A stretch of DNA of 45,511 nucleotides from Streptomyces werraensis (lineage in GTDB: Bacteria; Actinomycetota; Actinomycetes; Streptomycetales; Streptomycetaceae): positions 11,034-56,544 of the forward strand of contig BNBX01000003.1 in NCBI GenBank assembly GCA_014656175.1. Reading direction: 5' to 3'. Both the position numbers and the translations under genes were made by a program. A model generated the notes under the pieces. The model saw only the letters and a list, made by a program, of their open reading frames with translations. It was not told where the DNA came from and did no database searches. Of this stretch, positions 24,602-33,637 are shown piece after piece; positions within the stretch are counted from its first letter, which is position 1, and each line of letters begins with the position of its first letter.

Positions 24602-25270
24602 TCAGCGGGACTCCGCTCTGCGCAGGGTGTCCTCGACGACGTCCCTGTCGAGCGCCGCGCGCACCAGCGCCGAGGACAGCACGGCCGGTTCCGTCCGGCC
24701 CGCGAGGCCGAGCAGCCGGTCCGGGTCCTCCGGCAGCCCTAGCCGCCGGGCGCCCTGCAGCGCCTTGGCGTCCACAAGCGGGGCCGCCTCGGGCCACACC
24801 GCCTGCACCTCGCGCAGGAAGATGGCCGCTCCGGACGGGCCGATGCCGGGGAACTCCTGGAGCAGACGGCGCAGTTCGTCCACGTCACCGTCGGCCTCCG
24901 CGCGCAGCCGGCGCAGGTCGCCGCCCCAGCGGTCCAGCAACAGCTCCGCGGCCTCGCCGAGTTGGGTGGCGGTGCGCTCGTCGTAGCGCCGGTAGCCGCC
25001 CCGGCCGAGGGCGTCGACCCGCTCCTGCCAACGCGCGTCGGCCATCCGGCGGGGGTCGCGCAGCCCCGCCTCGTGCAGGGCACGGGCGGTGGCCACGGCG
25101 ACCGACCCCCGGATGCGCGCGCTGAGCAGATGGGCCAGCACCAGCAGCCGGTACAGCGGCTGGGGCGTGTTCCGCAGGGCGATGCCCGCCTCGTGCGCGT
25201 ACGTCTCGCCGTGCGCGTCGACGAGGACGCGCACCACGGCCCGTTCGTCGTCGCGGCCGGCCACGGTCAC
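24602..25270 (-). CDS. HhH-GPD-superfamily DNA glycosylase-like protein
   Basis: A 222-residue protein with the endonuclease III/MutY architecture. LLVLAHLLSARIRGSVAVATA (40-60) corresponds to the first helices. The helix-hairpin-helix EFPGIGPSGAAIF covers 139-151, and the catalytic-Asp segment is LVDAKAL (Asp167). At the place of the Nth lysine there is Ser146, as in MutY, so a lyase activity is not expected. No iron-sulfur cysteine cluster is visible. Its GTG start overlaps the DUF3140 stop by four bases, so the two are coupled, downstream of dps. A role in repairing damaged bases under stress fits; the lesion is unknown. Confidence 0.7.
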   Translation of the reverse strand: MTVAGRDDERAVVRVLVDAHGETYAHEAGIALRNTPQPLYRLLVLAHLLSARIRGSVAVATARALHEAGLRDPRRMADARWQERVDALGRGGYRRYDERTATQLGEAAELLLDRWGGDLRRLRAEADGDVDELRRLLQEFPGIGPSGAAIFLREVQAVWPEAAPLVDAKALQGARRLGLPEDPDRLLGLAGRTEPAVLSSALVRAALDRDVVEDTLRRAESR

Positions 25271-25599
25271 GCCTTGAGCGGGTCGTGGCCCAGTGTCATC
25301 AGACGGTGGCGGCGTGCGGTGTCCCCGGCCACCGGCTCGTTCTCCGGGTCCGTCTCCTCGGCGACGGCGTCGACGACCTCCTCCATCACCCGCAGGTCGT
25401 CCTCGGTGAGGTCGGTGCGGCGCTTCTGCAGGATGGCCAGGACGTGCTGTCCCGTCTCGCTGCCCGCCCGGTCCGGCAGCGGTTCCGTCGTCTCGCCGGC
25501 GTCACCGACCCGCAGCCAGGCGGCCAGCTCCGCCGACGTCATGTTCACCGCGCGGTGGAAGTCCTCCCACAGCGCGTCCATTTCGAGGGCGTCGGTCAT
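25267..25599 (-). CDS. DUF3140-family small protein
   Basis: A 110-residue acidic protein matching the DUF3140 pattern: LWEDFHRAVNMTSAELAAWL near 10-29, EPLPDRAG near 39-46, GQHVLAILQKRRTDLTEDD near 50-68 and VMEEVVDAV. No function is established for the family. The MTSAELAAWL helix and KRRTDLT segment might contact nucleic acid, but this is speculation. It lies 43 bp after dps and overlaps the glycosylase-like gene, suggesting a shared role in DNA protection. Confidence 0.82.
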   Translation of the reverse strand: MTDALEMDALWEDFHRAVNMTSAELAAWLRVGDAGETTEPLPDRAGSETGQHVLAILQKRRTDLTEDDLRVMEEVVDAVAEETDPENEPVAGDTARRHRLMTLGHDPLKA

Positions 25600-25642
25600 C
25601 GTGTGCCCCTTCGTCCGCGTGCGTCGTGCGTCCGGGGGTCCT

Positions 25643-26125
25643 TCAGGACTCCCGGGGGTGGTTCTCCGCCTCGAACATCCAGCGCTGCTTCTCCAGGTCG
25701 GCGGTGACGGAGATCAGCAGGTCCTGCGTGACCAGGTCGGCCTTCTCGGTGGCGTCGATCCGCTCGCGCAGCCGCGTGATGGCCGCGCCGAGGGCGTCGG
25801 TCATCACCTCGACGGCCTCCGAGTCGCGCAGCCAGCCCTCCGCGGGCGCCGGCAGGGCGAAGACCTTGGCGATCGTCTCCGGGCGGCCGTCCGGCGGCAC
25901 GCCGATGGCCGAGGCGCGCTCCGCCACCGTGTCGGCGTGCGTGCGCGCGGCCGAGACCACCTCGTCCAGCTGCAGGTGCACCGAACGGAACCGCGGTCCC
26001 ACGACGTTCCAGTGCGCCTGCTTGCCGATCAGGGACAGTCCGAGCAGGTCGATCAGGGTCTCCTGGAGGGCCTCGCCGGAGATGCGGCGGGCCTCGTCCG
26101 GAAGCGTGCTCCTCACGACGGTCAT
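25643..26125 (-). CDS. dps: Dps-family DNA-binding ferritin-like protein
   Basis: A 160-residue Dps subunit. The intersubunit ferroxidase ligands His38, His50, Asp65 and Glu69 have exactly the spacing of the E. coli site (12, 15 and 4 residues apart). Such proteins form dodecamers that oxidise and store iron and shield DNA. The reading frame is open to 26251, but GGGAGGAAC sits just before the ATG at 26125 and the protein then has normal length. A stress-sigma-like promoter lies about 105-130 bp upstream. It heads a three-gene operon with DUF3140 and an HhH glycosylase-like gene. Confidence 0.92.
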   Translation of the reverse strand: MTVVRSTLPDEARRISGEALQETLIDLLGLSLIGKQAHWNVVGPRFRSVHLQLDEVVSAARTHADTVAERASAIGVPPDGRPETIAKVFALPAPAEGWLRDSEAVEVMTDALGAAITRLRERIDATEKADLVTQDLLISVTADLEKQRWMFEAENHPRES

Positions 26126-26228
26126 GAAGTGGTGTTCCTCCCAGTTGATGCGCTCGTGGCGCGAGGGCGGGGCCCCGCGGGCGACGCCGCCGCGGGCCGC
26201 GCTCCGCGACCACTCCGTGAACGCGCGG

Positions 26229-26253
26229 GTGCCCCCGGCCTTCCGGGACAAAC
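26229..26253 (-). promoter_or_regulatory. SigB-like stress promoter upstream of dps
   Basis: On the minus strand GTTT (26250-26253) and GGGCAC (26229-26234) are 15 bp apart. Streptomyces SigB-type promoters have GNNT and GGGTAY separated by 14-16 bp, so this matches except for one base of the -10. The expected start gives a leader of about 95 nt. Confidence 0.45.
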
Positions 26254-26328
26254 CCGGCCGGCGGTACGGCGGGACCGGCCGTGACCTCCAGATCTTCCCC
26301 GGGAGGGGTGGCGCGGTCTATAGTCCGA

Positions 26329-26345
26329 AACTAGCGGTGCTAATT
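26329..26345 (+). promoter_or_regulatory. TetR-type operator-like dyad upstream of the thiolase gene
   Basis: AACTAGC-GGT-GCTAATT is an inverted repeat with one mismatch in seven, in an unusually AT-rich patch next to TATAGT (26319-26324). It lies 55 bp before the thiolase start. Such dyads are commonly TetR-family sites over acyl-CoA genes; no tetR gene is in the window. Confidence 0.45.
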
Positions 26346-26399
26346 AAGTGGGCCGCCGATCGGCAGCCCGGCCGTCGGCTCACGGATCAGGAGTTCCCG

Positions 26400-27587
<1,188 letters not shown>

Positions 27588-27649
27588 CGGGCGGCCGTCG
27601 CGGCGCCCGTCGGGGCGCCCGCCCGAGCGGTCACCAGGTGGGACACGCC

Positions 27650-27679
27650 TTACCGGCGGCCGATGCCTGCACGTAGCAT
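27650..27679 (+). promoter_or_regulatory. Candidate promoter of the TauE/SafE gene
   Basis: TTACCG (27650-27655) and TAGCAT (27674-27679) are 18 bp apart, the latter 10 nt before the ATG at 27690, which implies a very short or absent leader. Confidence 0.35.
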
Positions 27680-27689
27680 CGGTCGCCGC

Positions 27690-28463
27690 ATGAACACCAT
27701 GACCCTCTGGAACCTCACCGGCTGGCAATTCGCCGCGCTGGCCTTCGCGGCTCTGCTCGTCGGGTTCTCCAAGACCGCCGTCAGCGGCGCGAACACGGTG
27801 AGTCTCGCCGTGTTCGCCGCCGTCCTGCCCGCCCGCGCGTCCACCGGCGTGCTGCTGCCCATCCTGATCGCCGGGGACGTCCTCGCCGTGCTGACCTACC
27901 GGCGGCACGCCCACTGGCCCACCCTGTGGCGGCTGTTCCCCGCCGTCGCGGCGGGTGTGGCCGTCGGCACGGTCTTCCTCATGTGGGCGGACGACGGGAT
28001 CGTACGGACCTCGATCGGGGCGATCCTGCTGCTGATGGCCGGGGTCACGGTGTGGCGGCGGCGCCGCGCCGACACCGAGGACGAACCCGACGGGGTGGTC
28101 ACCCGGGCCGGCCGCGTCAAGGCCCGCTCCTACGGCGTCCTCGGCGGCTTCACCACCATGGTCGCCAACGCGGGCGGCCCGGTGATGTCGATGTACCTGC
28201 TCTCCGCGGGCTTCCGCAAGCTGGGCTTCCTCGGCACGTCGGCTTTCTTCTTCCTCATCGTCAACACGTCCAAGCTGCCCTTCAGCGCGGGCCTCGGCCT
28301 GATCGACGCCGACTCGCTGCTGCTGGACGCGGCGCTGGTGCTGTTCGTGGTGCCGGGGGCGCTGCTCGGCACATGGGCGGTGACGCGGATCAACCAGCGG
28401 CTGTTCGAACAACTGGTCATCGCGGCGACCGTGGTGGGGGGACTGCAGTTGTTGCTGCGCTGA
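27690..28463 (+). CDS. TauE/SafE (TSUP) family membrane permease
   Basis: A 257-residue membrane protein with about eight hydrophobic helices in two similar halves. The repeats begin FAALLVGFSKTAVSGANTVS and GGFTTMVANAGGPVMSMYL, the duplicated TSUP signature with conserved Gly and Asn/Ser positions. Known members export sulfite, sulfoacetate or other organosulfur anions. A longer start at 27663 is possible, but the ATG at 27690 follows the predicted -10 and matches the usual N-terminus. Substrate unknown; the neighbours do not point to sulfur metabolism. Confidence 0.85.
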   Translation: MNTMTLWNLTGWQFAALAFAALLVGFSKTAVSGANTVSLAVFAAVLPARASTGVLLPILIAGDVLAVLTYRRHAHWPTLWRLFPAVAAGVAVGTVFLMWADDGIVRTSIGAILLLMAGVTVWRRRRADTEDEPDGVVTRAGRVKARSYGVLGGFTTMVANAGGPVMSMYLLSAGFRKLGFLGTSAFFFLIVNTSKLPFSAGLGLIDADSLLLDAALVLFVVPGALLGTWAVTRINQRLFEQLVIAATVVGGLQLLLR

Positions 28464-28514
28464 GTGCCCGGAATCCCACCTGGGCGGCTGCCTCGTCCGG
28501 CTGGACGGCGCGGC

Positions 28515-29918
28515 TCACGGGCCGGCCGGGGGTGTGGTCTCCCGGTGGTCCTCCGGCCTCCGCGGCCTGTGGCGGGGCCTGTGGAGGTGGGAGGGGGCCG
28601 CCGTGCGGCCTACCGTCGCGGCCAGTTTGCGGAGGCGGCGCCAGTCCAGGCGGGGTGGGCCGGGGGTGACGCCCGGGCGTTTGCGGGGGACCCGGACGCG
28701 GAGGGCGCCCGGGGCGATGCGGCAGTGGACCGGCGCGGCCAGCACCATCGCCTCGCCGTCGACGCCCGCCTCGATCTCGTCCCGGTCCGCCTCGACGACC
28801 ACCTCCGGCGCGGTCAGCACCGTCAGCCCCGCCGGATCCGGGTTCAGCAGCAACGCGGCCGCGCTGATCGCGCCCTCCACCCTCACCCCGAGGACGCCCA
28901 GCGTCCCCGAGTCCAGCCGCTCGCGCCGCCCGAGCCCGAACGGATCGCCCGTGCGGTACGGGTTGTTGCTGACCAGCACCGCCTGCGGAGCCGTCAGCGT
29001 GGTGTCGCCGGCACGGGCCACCAGCCGGGGTCCCTGCTGACCGGTGAGCAGGTCCGGCAGCATCTCCAGACTCGTGCCGATCTTGTCGTCCCGGTACGCG
29101 GGACTCTGCACGATCGCCGCGTACGCGCCGAACGACGCGTTGTTCACGAAGGGCTGGTCCCCGGCGAACCCCAGGTCGACCCGGAGCTCCACGCCATCCG
29201 TCAGCGCGTCCAGACACGCCGCCGGGTTTCCCCGGTCCAGGCCCAGATCGAGCGCGAAGTGGTTGCGGGTGCCCGCGCTGATCACCAGGAACGGGACGTC
29301 GTGCTCCGCGGCCACGGCCGCGACCAGCGCCTGGGTGCCGTCGCCGCCCGCCGCACCCAGCAGGTCCGCGCCGTCCGCGACGGCACGCCGGGCCAGCTCG
29401 GTCACGTCGTGCTGCTGCCCCGGCTCCAGCAGCACCACCCGCGCGCCCAGCCGCTCCGCCTTCTCCCGCAGCCGGAACCGCCCCACCTTGCCGCCGCCCG
29501 AGCGCGGATTCATGATCAGCACCGGCTTCCGGGGCGGCGGCAGGCGCCGCTCCCGCACCGGGGTGTGCCCGCCCGTGCCGCGCAGCGCGTACCTGCCGCT
29601 CCACACCGCCAGAACCCACAGCGCCAGCGACACCAGCAGCGCATAGAACAGCGTCACCGCGAACAACGCCAGCAGCGCCGCCGGCACGCACACGGCGATG
29701 AGCGCGGCCCCCCACCGCAACGGCCCGCGCAACGTCAGCGTCCACCACACGGCGGCCGCGCTGAGCCCCAGCCCCACCGCGCCCAGCACCAGCAGCAGGA
29801 GTCCGCGCAGCCCGCCGTAGACCAACGGGGCCGCCACCGCGAGCGCCGCCGCGAGCAGCGCCCCCCGCGCCGCCCACCGCTGGGCGTGATAGCCCCGCCT
29901 GCTCCAGTCCACGCCCAT
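28515..29918 (-). CDS. Diacylglycerol-kinase-like protein with N-terminal membrane domain
   Basis: A 467-residue protein. Four or so hydrophobic helices (about 17-107) precede a lipid-kinase catalytic domain. The ATP-site pieces are MNPRSGGGKV (136-145) and GGDGTQALVA (191-200), followed by SAGTRNHFALDLGLD. The C-terminal domain supplies VDGEAMVL, then a basic Pro/Arg tail. The DagK/YegS family phosphorylates diacylglycerol or related lipids at the membrane. The fused membrane segment is common in actinobacterial members. It stands alone, divergent from cobK. Confidence 0.87.
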   Translation of the reverse strand: MGVDWSRRGYHAQRWAARGALLAAALAVAAPLVYGGLRGLLLLVLGAVGLGLSAAAVWWTLTLRGPLRWGAALIAVCVPAALLALFAVTLFYALLVSLALWVLAVWSGRYALRGTGGHTPVRERRLPPPRKPVLIMNPRSGGGKVGRFRLREKAERLGARVVLLEPGQQHDVTELARRAVADGADLLGAAGGDGTQALVAAVAAEHDVPFLVISAGTRNHFALDLGLDRGNPAACLDALTDGVELRVDLGFAGDQPFVNNASFGAYAAIVQSPAYRDDKIGTSLEMLPDLLTGQQGPRLVARAGDTTLTAPQAVLVSNNPYRTGDPFGLGRRERLDSGTLGVLGVRVEGAISAAALLLNPDPAGLTVLTAPEVVVEADRDEIEAGVDGEAMVLAAPVHCRIAPGALRVRVPRKRPGVTPGPPRLDWRRLRKLAATVGRTAAPSHLHRPRHRPRRPEDHRETTPPAGP

Positions 29919-30034
29919 GACTCCTTAGGTCGCCCGGCGTCATCGTAGGGCGAACAGCACAGGCGTGCGGGCCGACGGCGATCGGGGCACGGGCCGCCGT
30001 CGGCCGCCGCGTCCCCTCCCCGTACGCTCGCCGC

Positions 30035-30799
30035 ATGCCCCCGCACGTGCTGATCCTCGGCGGCACCACCGAGGCACGCCGGCTCGCCGCCGCGCTGGCC
30101 GCCCGCCCCGCGACCCGGGTCACGACCTCGCTCGCGGGACGCGTGACCCGGCCGGGCGCGCTCGACGGCGAGGTACGCGTCGGCGGCTTCGGCGGCCCCG
30201 ACGGACTCGCGGCCTGGCTCCGCGAGCGGCGCGTGGACGCCGTCGTCGACGCGACCCACCCGTTCGCCGCGACGATCACGGCGAACGCGGCCACCGCCAC
30301 CGCCGCCGCGCGGGTGCCCCTGCTGGTGCTGCGCCGCCCCGGCTGGCGGCCCGGACCCGGCGACCGCTGGCACCCGGTCCCCTCCCTGGAGGCGGCCGCC
30401 GCCGCGCTGCCCTCACTCGGGCGCCGGGTGTTCCTGACCACCGGGCGTCTCGGCCTCGCGGCCTTCGCCGGGCTCACGCAGACGGCCTTCGTCGTACGGT
30501 CGGTCGAGCCTCCCGAGCCGCCGCTGCCCCCGCACACGCATGTCCTGCTGGCACGGGGCCCGTTCACCGTGGCCGACGAGACGGCCCTGCTGCGCGAGCA
30601 CCGCGTCGAGGTGCTGGTGACGAAGGACAGCGGCGGCGCGGCGACATCGGCGAAACTCACCGCCGCCCGCGACCTCGGCCTCCCCGTCGTGGTCGTCCGC
30701 CGCCCGCCCCTGCCGGAGGGCCTCACCGCGCTCCCGGACGTGCGGGGGGTGCTGGACCGGCTGGACGAGGTCCTCGCGGGACCCTCCGGGCAGGCCTAG
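30035..30799 (+). CDS. cobK: Precorrin-6A reductase
   Basis: A 254-residue enzyme that reduces precorrin-6A with NADPH in aerobic cobalamin synthesis. Family markers are the N-terminal LILGGTTEARRLAAAL (5-20), VDATHPFAATITANA near 70-84 and the C-terminal VLVTKDSGGAATSAKL. A -10-like TACGCT (30023-30028) sits 6 nt before the ATG, suggesting a leaderless transcript. No cobalamin riboswitch is visible in the 116-bp upstream gap. It converges with cobF, which makes its substrate. Confidence 0.92.
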   Translation: MPPHVLILGGTTEARRLAAALAARPATRVTTSLAGRVTRPGALDGEVRVGGFGGPDGLAAWLRERRVDAVVDATHPFAATITANAATATAAARVPLLVLRRPGWRPGPGDRWHPVPSLEAAAAALPSLGRRVFLTTGRLGLAAFAGLTQTAFVVRSVEPPEPPLPPHTHVLLARGPFTVADETALLREHRVEVLVTKDSGGAATSAKLTAARDLGLPVVVVRRPPLPEGLTALPDVRGVLDRLDEVLAGPSGQA

Positions 30800-30837
30800 C
30801 GCCCGTCCGACCGGACGCCGCCGATGTGCGCCGCAAG

Positions 30838-30884
30838 GCGCTGACGCCCGTCGTCCGGCTTGACCGCCGGGCCGGCGTCAGCGC
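30838..30884. terminator. Bidirectional terminator between cobK and cobF
   Basis: GCGCTGACGCC (30838-30848) and GGCGTCAGCGC (30874-30884) form a perfect 11-bp stem. An inner CCGGC/GCCGG pair can extend it. It overlaps the cobF stop codon. Confidence 0.6.
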
Positions 30885-31654
30885 TCGCCGGGGGAGCGGC
30901 GCAGCAGATAGGTGTCCATGATCCAGCCCTTGCGCTCCCGCGCCTCCGCCCGCAGCCGTTCGATGCGCGGGGCGGCCTCGGCGACCGGACCGGAGACCAG
31001 GATCTCGTCCGGTGTGCCGATGTACGCGCCCCAGTAGATGTCGATGTCCTCGTCGGCGAAGGCACGGAAGCGCTGATGCGCGTCCAGCATCACCACCACG
31101 TCGTCCACGCCCTCCGGGAAGCCCTCCTCCGCGAGCCGCCGTCCCGTGGTGATCTGCACCGGGCGCGCCACCCGGTTGAGGCCCGTGCGGTGCCGGGCGA
31201 CGAGGGCCGAGACGCTGCTGACGCCCGGGACGACGTCGTATGCGAAGGCGACCGTGCCCCGCTCCCGCACCTCCTCGAGGATGCCGAGCGTGCTGTCGTA
31301 CAGCGCCGGGTCGCCCCACACGAGGAACGCGCCGGTCTCCTGCTCGCCCAGCTCCTCGGCGATCAGCCGCTCGTAGATGTCGGCGCGGGCGCTGCGCCAG
31401 TCGCCGACGGCGGGGGAGTAGGCCGAGCCGCCCGCCGAACGGTCACGCTCCGGGTCACGCGCCTCCACGACGCGGTACGCCCGGTCCGCCAGATGCGTCT
31501 CCAGCATGTCCCTGCGCAGCCGCGTCAGGTCGGCCTTCGCCTCGCCCTTGTCGAGCAGGAAGAACACGTCCGTGTCCCGCATGGCCCTGACCGCCTGCAG
31601 GGTGAGCTGGTCGGGGTCGCCCGCGCCGATACCGATCACATGAAGAGTCCGCAC
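30878..31654 (-). CDS. cobF: Precorrin-6A synthase (deacetylating)
   Basis: A 258-residue tetrapyrrole methylase, the CobF type that methylates C-1 of precorrin-5 and releases the acetyl group. Landmarks are HVIGIGAGDPDQLTLQA at the start, FLVWGDPALYDST (SAM-binding loop), YDVVPGVSSVSALVARH and the C-terminal KGWIMDTYLLRR. The frame extends six codons upstream to a GTG at 31672; the GTG at 31654 gives the usual VRTLHVIGIG start. It makes the substrate of the convergent CobK, so these two consecutive steps sit together away from any main cob cluster. Confidence 0.92.
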   Translation of the reverse strand: MRTLHVIGIGAGDPDQLTLQAVRAMRDTDVFFLLDKGEAKADLTRLRRDMLETHLADRAYRVVEARDPERDRSAGGSAYSPAVGDWRSARADIYERLIAEELGEQETGAFLVWGDPALYDSTLGILEEVRERGTVAFAYDVVPGVSSVSALVARHRTGLNRVARPVQITTGRRLAEEGFPEGVDDVVVMLDAHQRFRAFADEDIDIYWGAYIGTPDEILVSGPVAEAAPRIERLRAEARERKGWIMDTYLLRRSPGER

Positions 31655-31696
31655 GCCCCGAGTCTGCCGCACGCCTCCGGCCGCCCCGCACCCAGG

Positions 31697-32239
31697 TCAG
31701 GCGACGCCCCGCAGCCGGGGCGCCCGCGCGCCCGCGTCCACCGAGCCCTCCCCGCGCTCCACGTCCGCCGCCAGCTCCCGCGCCCAGGCGATCACCGACG
31801 GCAGGTCGATCCCGTGCGGCCGTAGCTCACCGCCCGCCGCCCATTCCTCGGCCGCCCCCGCCCCGCGCCGCAGCAGCCGCGCCCCGCCGGTCACGTTGCC
31901 GCGCGCGGCGTGGGTGAGCCCCACCGCCATCTGGGCCAGCCCCCGCCACAGCTCCCGCTCCTCCTCGGGACCCGACTTCCAGGCGTCCTCGAACACTTCG
32001 TGCGCGTGGAACGGCTTGCCCTCGTCCAGCAGCCGCTGCGCCTCGGCGACGCTCTCCTCCGGCCGCCGCACCACCCCTTCCGGCTGCCGGGGCACGCCCT
32101 CCTCGCCGTACGGCAGGGGCCGCCCGAGTCCGTCCCGCGGACGGGCGTTGCGCGCCCGGCCCTCGTCGTCGCGGTCCCGTCCGGCGGCCGCGCGGCCGGT
32201 GGACCGGTTGCCGGTGGATGTGCTGTCCGTGGTGCCCAT
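31697..32239 (-). CDS. DUF309-domain protein
   Basis: A 180-residue protein. The N-terminal 60 residues are Arg/Gly-rich and probably disordered. A DUF309 helical domain follows with the diagnostic FHAHEVFEDAWKSG (about 96-109), ELWRGLAQMAVGLTHAARGN and a closing helix. The conserved His and Glu residues suggest metal or ligand binding, but no activity is established. It lies upstream of cobF on the same strand with a 42-bp gap, so co-transcription is possible. Confidence 0.85.
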   Translation of the reverse strand: MGTTDSTSTGNRSTGRAAAGRDRDDEGRARNARPRDGLGRPLPYGEEGVPRQPEGVVRRPEESVAEAQRLLDEGKPFHAHEVFEDAWKSGPEEERELWRGLAQMAVGLTHAARGNVTGGARLLRRGAGAAEEWAAGGELRPHGIDLPSVIAWARELAADVERGEGSVDAGARAPRLRGVA

Positions 32240-32366
32240 ACGGCCGATTGTGCCCCGGCCCGGCGCGCCCGCCCATGCCCAGGCCCCGGCCCGGCTTCGG
32301 TCCGGCGCCGGGTGTGCGGTAAAGTGCTCATCGCGCGATCACGCGGTTCACCCGCGCGACGCGCAC

Positions 32367-32440
<74 letters not shown>

Positions 32441-32462
32441 CTTGCGACAGAGCAGGTCGTCG

Positions 32463-32493
32463 GGCCGTATCGGAGTTTCCGATACGGCCTTTT
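32463..32493 (+). terminator. Intrinsic terminator of tRNA-Pro copy 2
   Basis: GGCCGTATCGGA (32463-32474) and TCCGATACGGCC (32478-32489) form a perfect 12-bp stem with loop GTT, followed directly by TTTT. This is the clearest intrinsic terminator in the window. Confidence 0.9.
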
Positions 32494-32504
32494 CGCGTCG
32501 CGCC

Positions 32505-33473
32505 TCAGTCGAGCGCGATCCGGGCCCGCACCGGCAGGTGGTCGCTCCCCGTGGCGGGCAGGGTGCCGATCCCGGCCACGGTCGCCGAGCGGGCCATGAC
32601 CTGGTCGATCCGCACCAGCGGCAGCCCCGCCGGGAAACTGAACGCGAACCCGCGCCGCGGCACCTCCAGCCGGGACGTCAGCGGCTCAAGACCCCGGTCG
32701 TCGACCGTGCCGTTCAGATCGCCCAGCAGGACCACCCGCCCCACCGGCTCCGCCGCCACCTCCCGCCCCAGCCGTACGGCGCTCTCGTCGCGCCGGCCGG
32801 ACGTCATCCCGCGCGGCACGATCCGCACCGACGGCAGGTGCGCCACGTACACCGCGACCTCCCCGTGCGGTGTGGCGGCCACCGCCCGCAGCCCCCGGCT
32901 CCACGGCCCGGTCAGGCCGGCCGGCTTGATGTCCAGTGTCCGCGCGCCGCTCAGCGGATGGCGCGACCAGAGGCCGACGGTGCCCCGCACCACGTGGTGC
33001 GGATAGCGCGCGGCGAGGACCCGCTCGTACGCGGGCAGCGCGTCCGGCACCAGTTCCTCCAGCGCGATCAGATCCGCGCCGGAGCCCGCGAGGGCGCGGG
33101 CCGTGTCCGCCGGGTCGGGGTTCATGTCGGAGACGTTGTGCTGCACCACGACCAGGTCGCGCGGCCCGGCCGGGTCCGCGGGCAGGAGCAGGTCACCGAA
33201 GAGACGCGTCCACGCCGCGACGGGCAGCAGCACGGCCACCAGGACGACGGGCGTACGGCGCACCAGGCCGTACACGAGCAGGGGGACGACCGCCAGGCCG
33301 AGCCAGGGCAGGAACGACTCCAGCAGGCTCCCTACCCGGCCCGGCGTGTTCGGCACCGTCCGGTGGAACGCGAGCAGCCCCGCCGTCAGCACCGCGAGAA
33401 CCGCGGGCAGCCGCCCCCGCGTCCGCCCCCCTCGGCACCACGCTCCCGCGGACTCCGCGGCTGCTCGCTCCAC
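32505..33473 (-). CDS. Membrane-anchored endonuclease/exonuclease/phosphatase-family protein
   Basis: A 322-residue protein with three N-terminal hydrophobic helices (about 22-92) and an EEP catalytic domain from about 105. Active-site pieces are VVVQHNVSD, ALEELVPDA (metal Glu), VVLLGDLNGTVDD and the terminal GSDHLPVRARI with the catalytic Asp-His. The domain would face outside the membrane. Members hydrolyse nucleic acids or phosphodiester lipids; which one applies here is unknown. It is divergent from the aldo/keto reductase gene. Confidence 0.85.
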   Translation of the reverse strand: MERAAAESAGAWCRGGRTRGRLPAVLAVLTAGLLAFHRTVPNTPGRVGSLLESFLPWLGLAVVPLLVYGLVRRTPVVLVAVLLPVAAWTRLFGDLLLPADPAGPRDLVVVQHNVSDMNPDPADTARALAGSGADLIALEELVPDALPAYERVLAARYPHHVVRGTVGLWSRHPLSGARTLDIKPAGLTGPWSRGLRAVAATPHGEVAVYVAHLPSVRIVPRGMTSGRRDESAVRLGREVAAEPVGRVVLLGDLNGTVDDRGLEPLTSRLEVPRRGFAFSFPAGLPLVRIDQVMARSATVAGIGTLPATGSDHLPVRARIALD

Positions 33474-33559
33474 CCGTGTCTCCCGTCCCCTCGACCCGTC
33501 GTCCAGGACGCATCACGGGGCGGATCAGTTGCCGACGGCTCGATGACCCCCGAGAGCGC

Positions 33560-33590
33560 TTGACTTGGAGCGCTCTTCAAGAGGAAGACT
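33560..33590 (+). promoter_or_regulatory. MerR-type promoter (19-bp spacer) of the aldo/keto reductase gene
   Basis: TTGACT (33560-33565) and AAGACT (33585-33590) are 19 bp apart. The spacer holds a dyad starting CTTGGAG and ending TTCAAG (33564-33581, 14 of 18 positions symmetric), much like sites of aldehyde-responsive MerR proteins. A wider AGAGCGC/GCGCTCT pair overlaps it. No merR gene is in the window. Confidence 0.6.
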
Positions 33591-33637
33591 CCCGGTCCGT
33601 GCCCCGGAAGCGGGGTGGGAAACGGGAGGGATCAGGC

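Noticed and set aside
29919..30034. Cobalamin riboswitch before cobK
   Set aside because: The gap is only 116 bp and shows no B12-box-like sequence or suitable folding.
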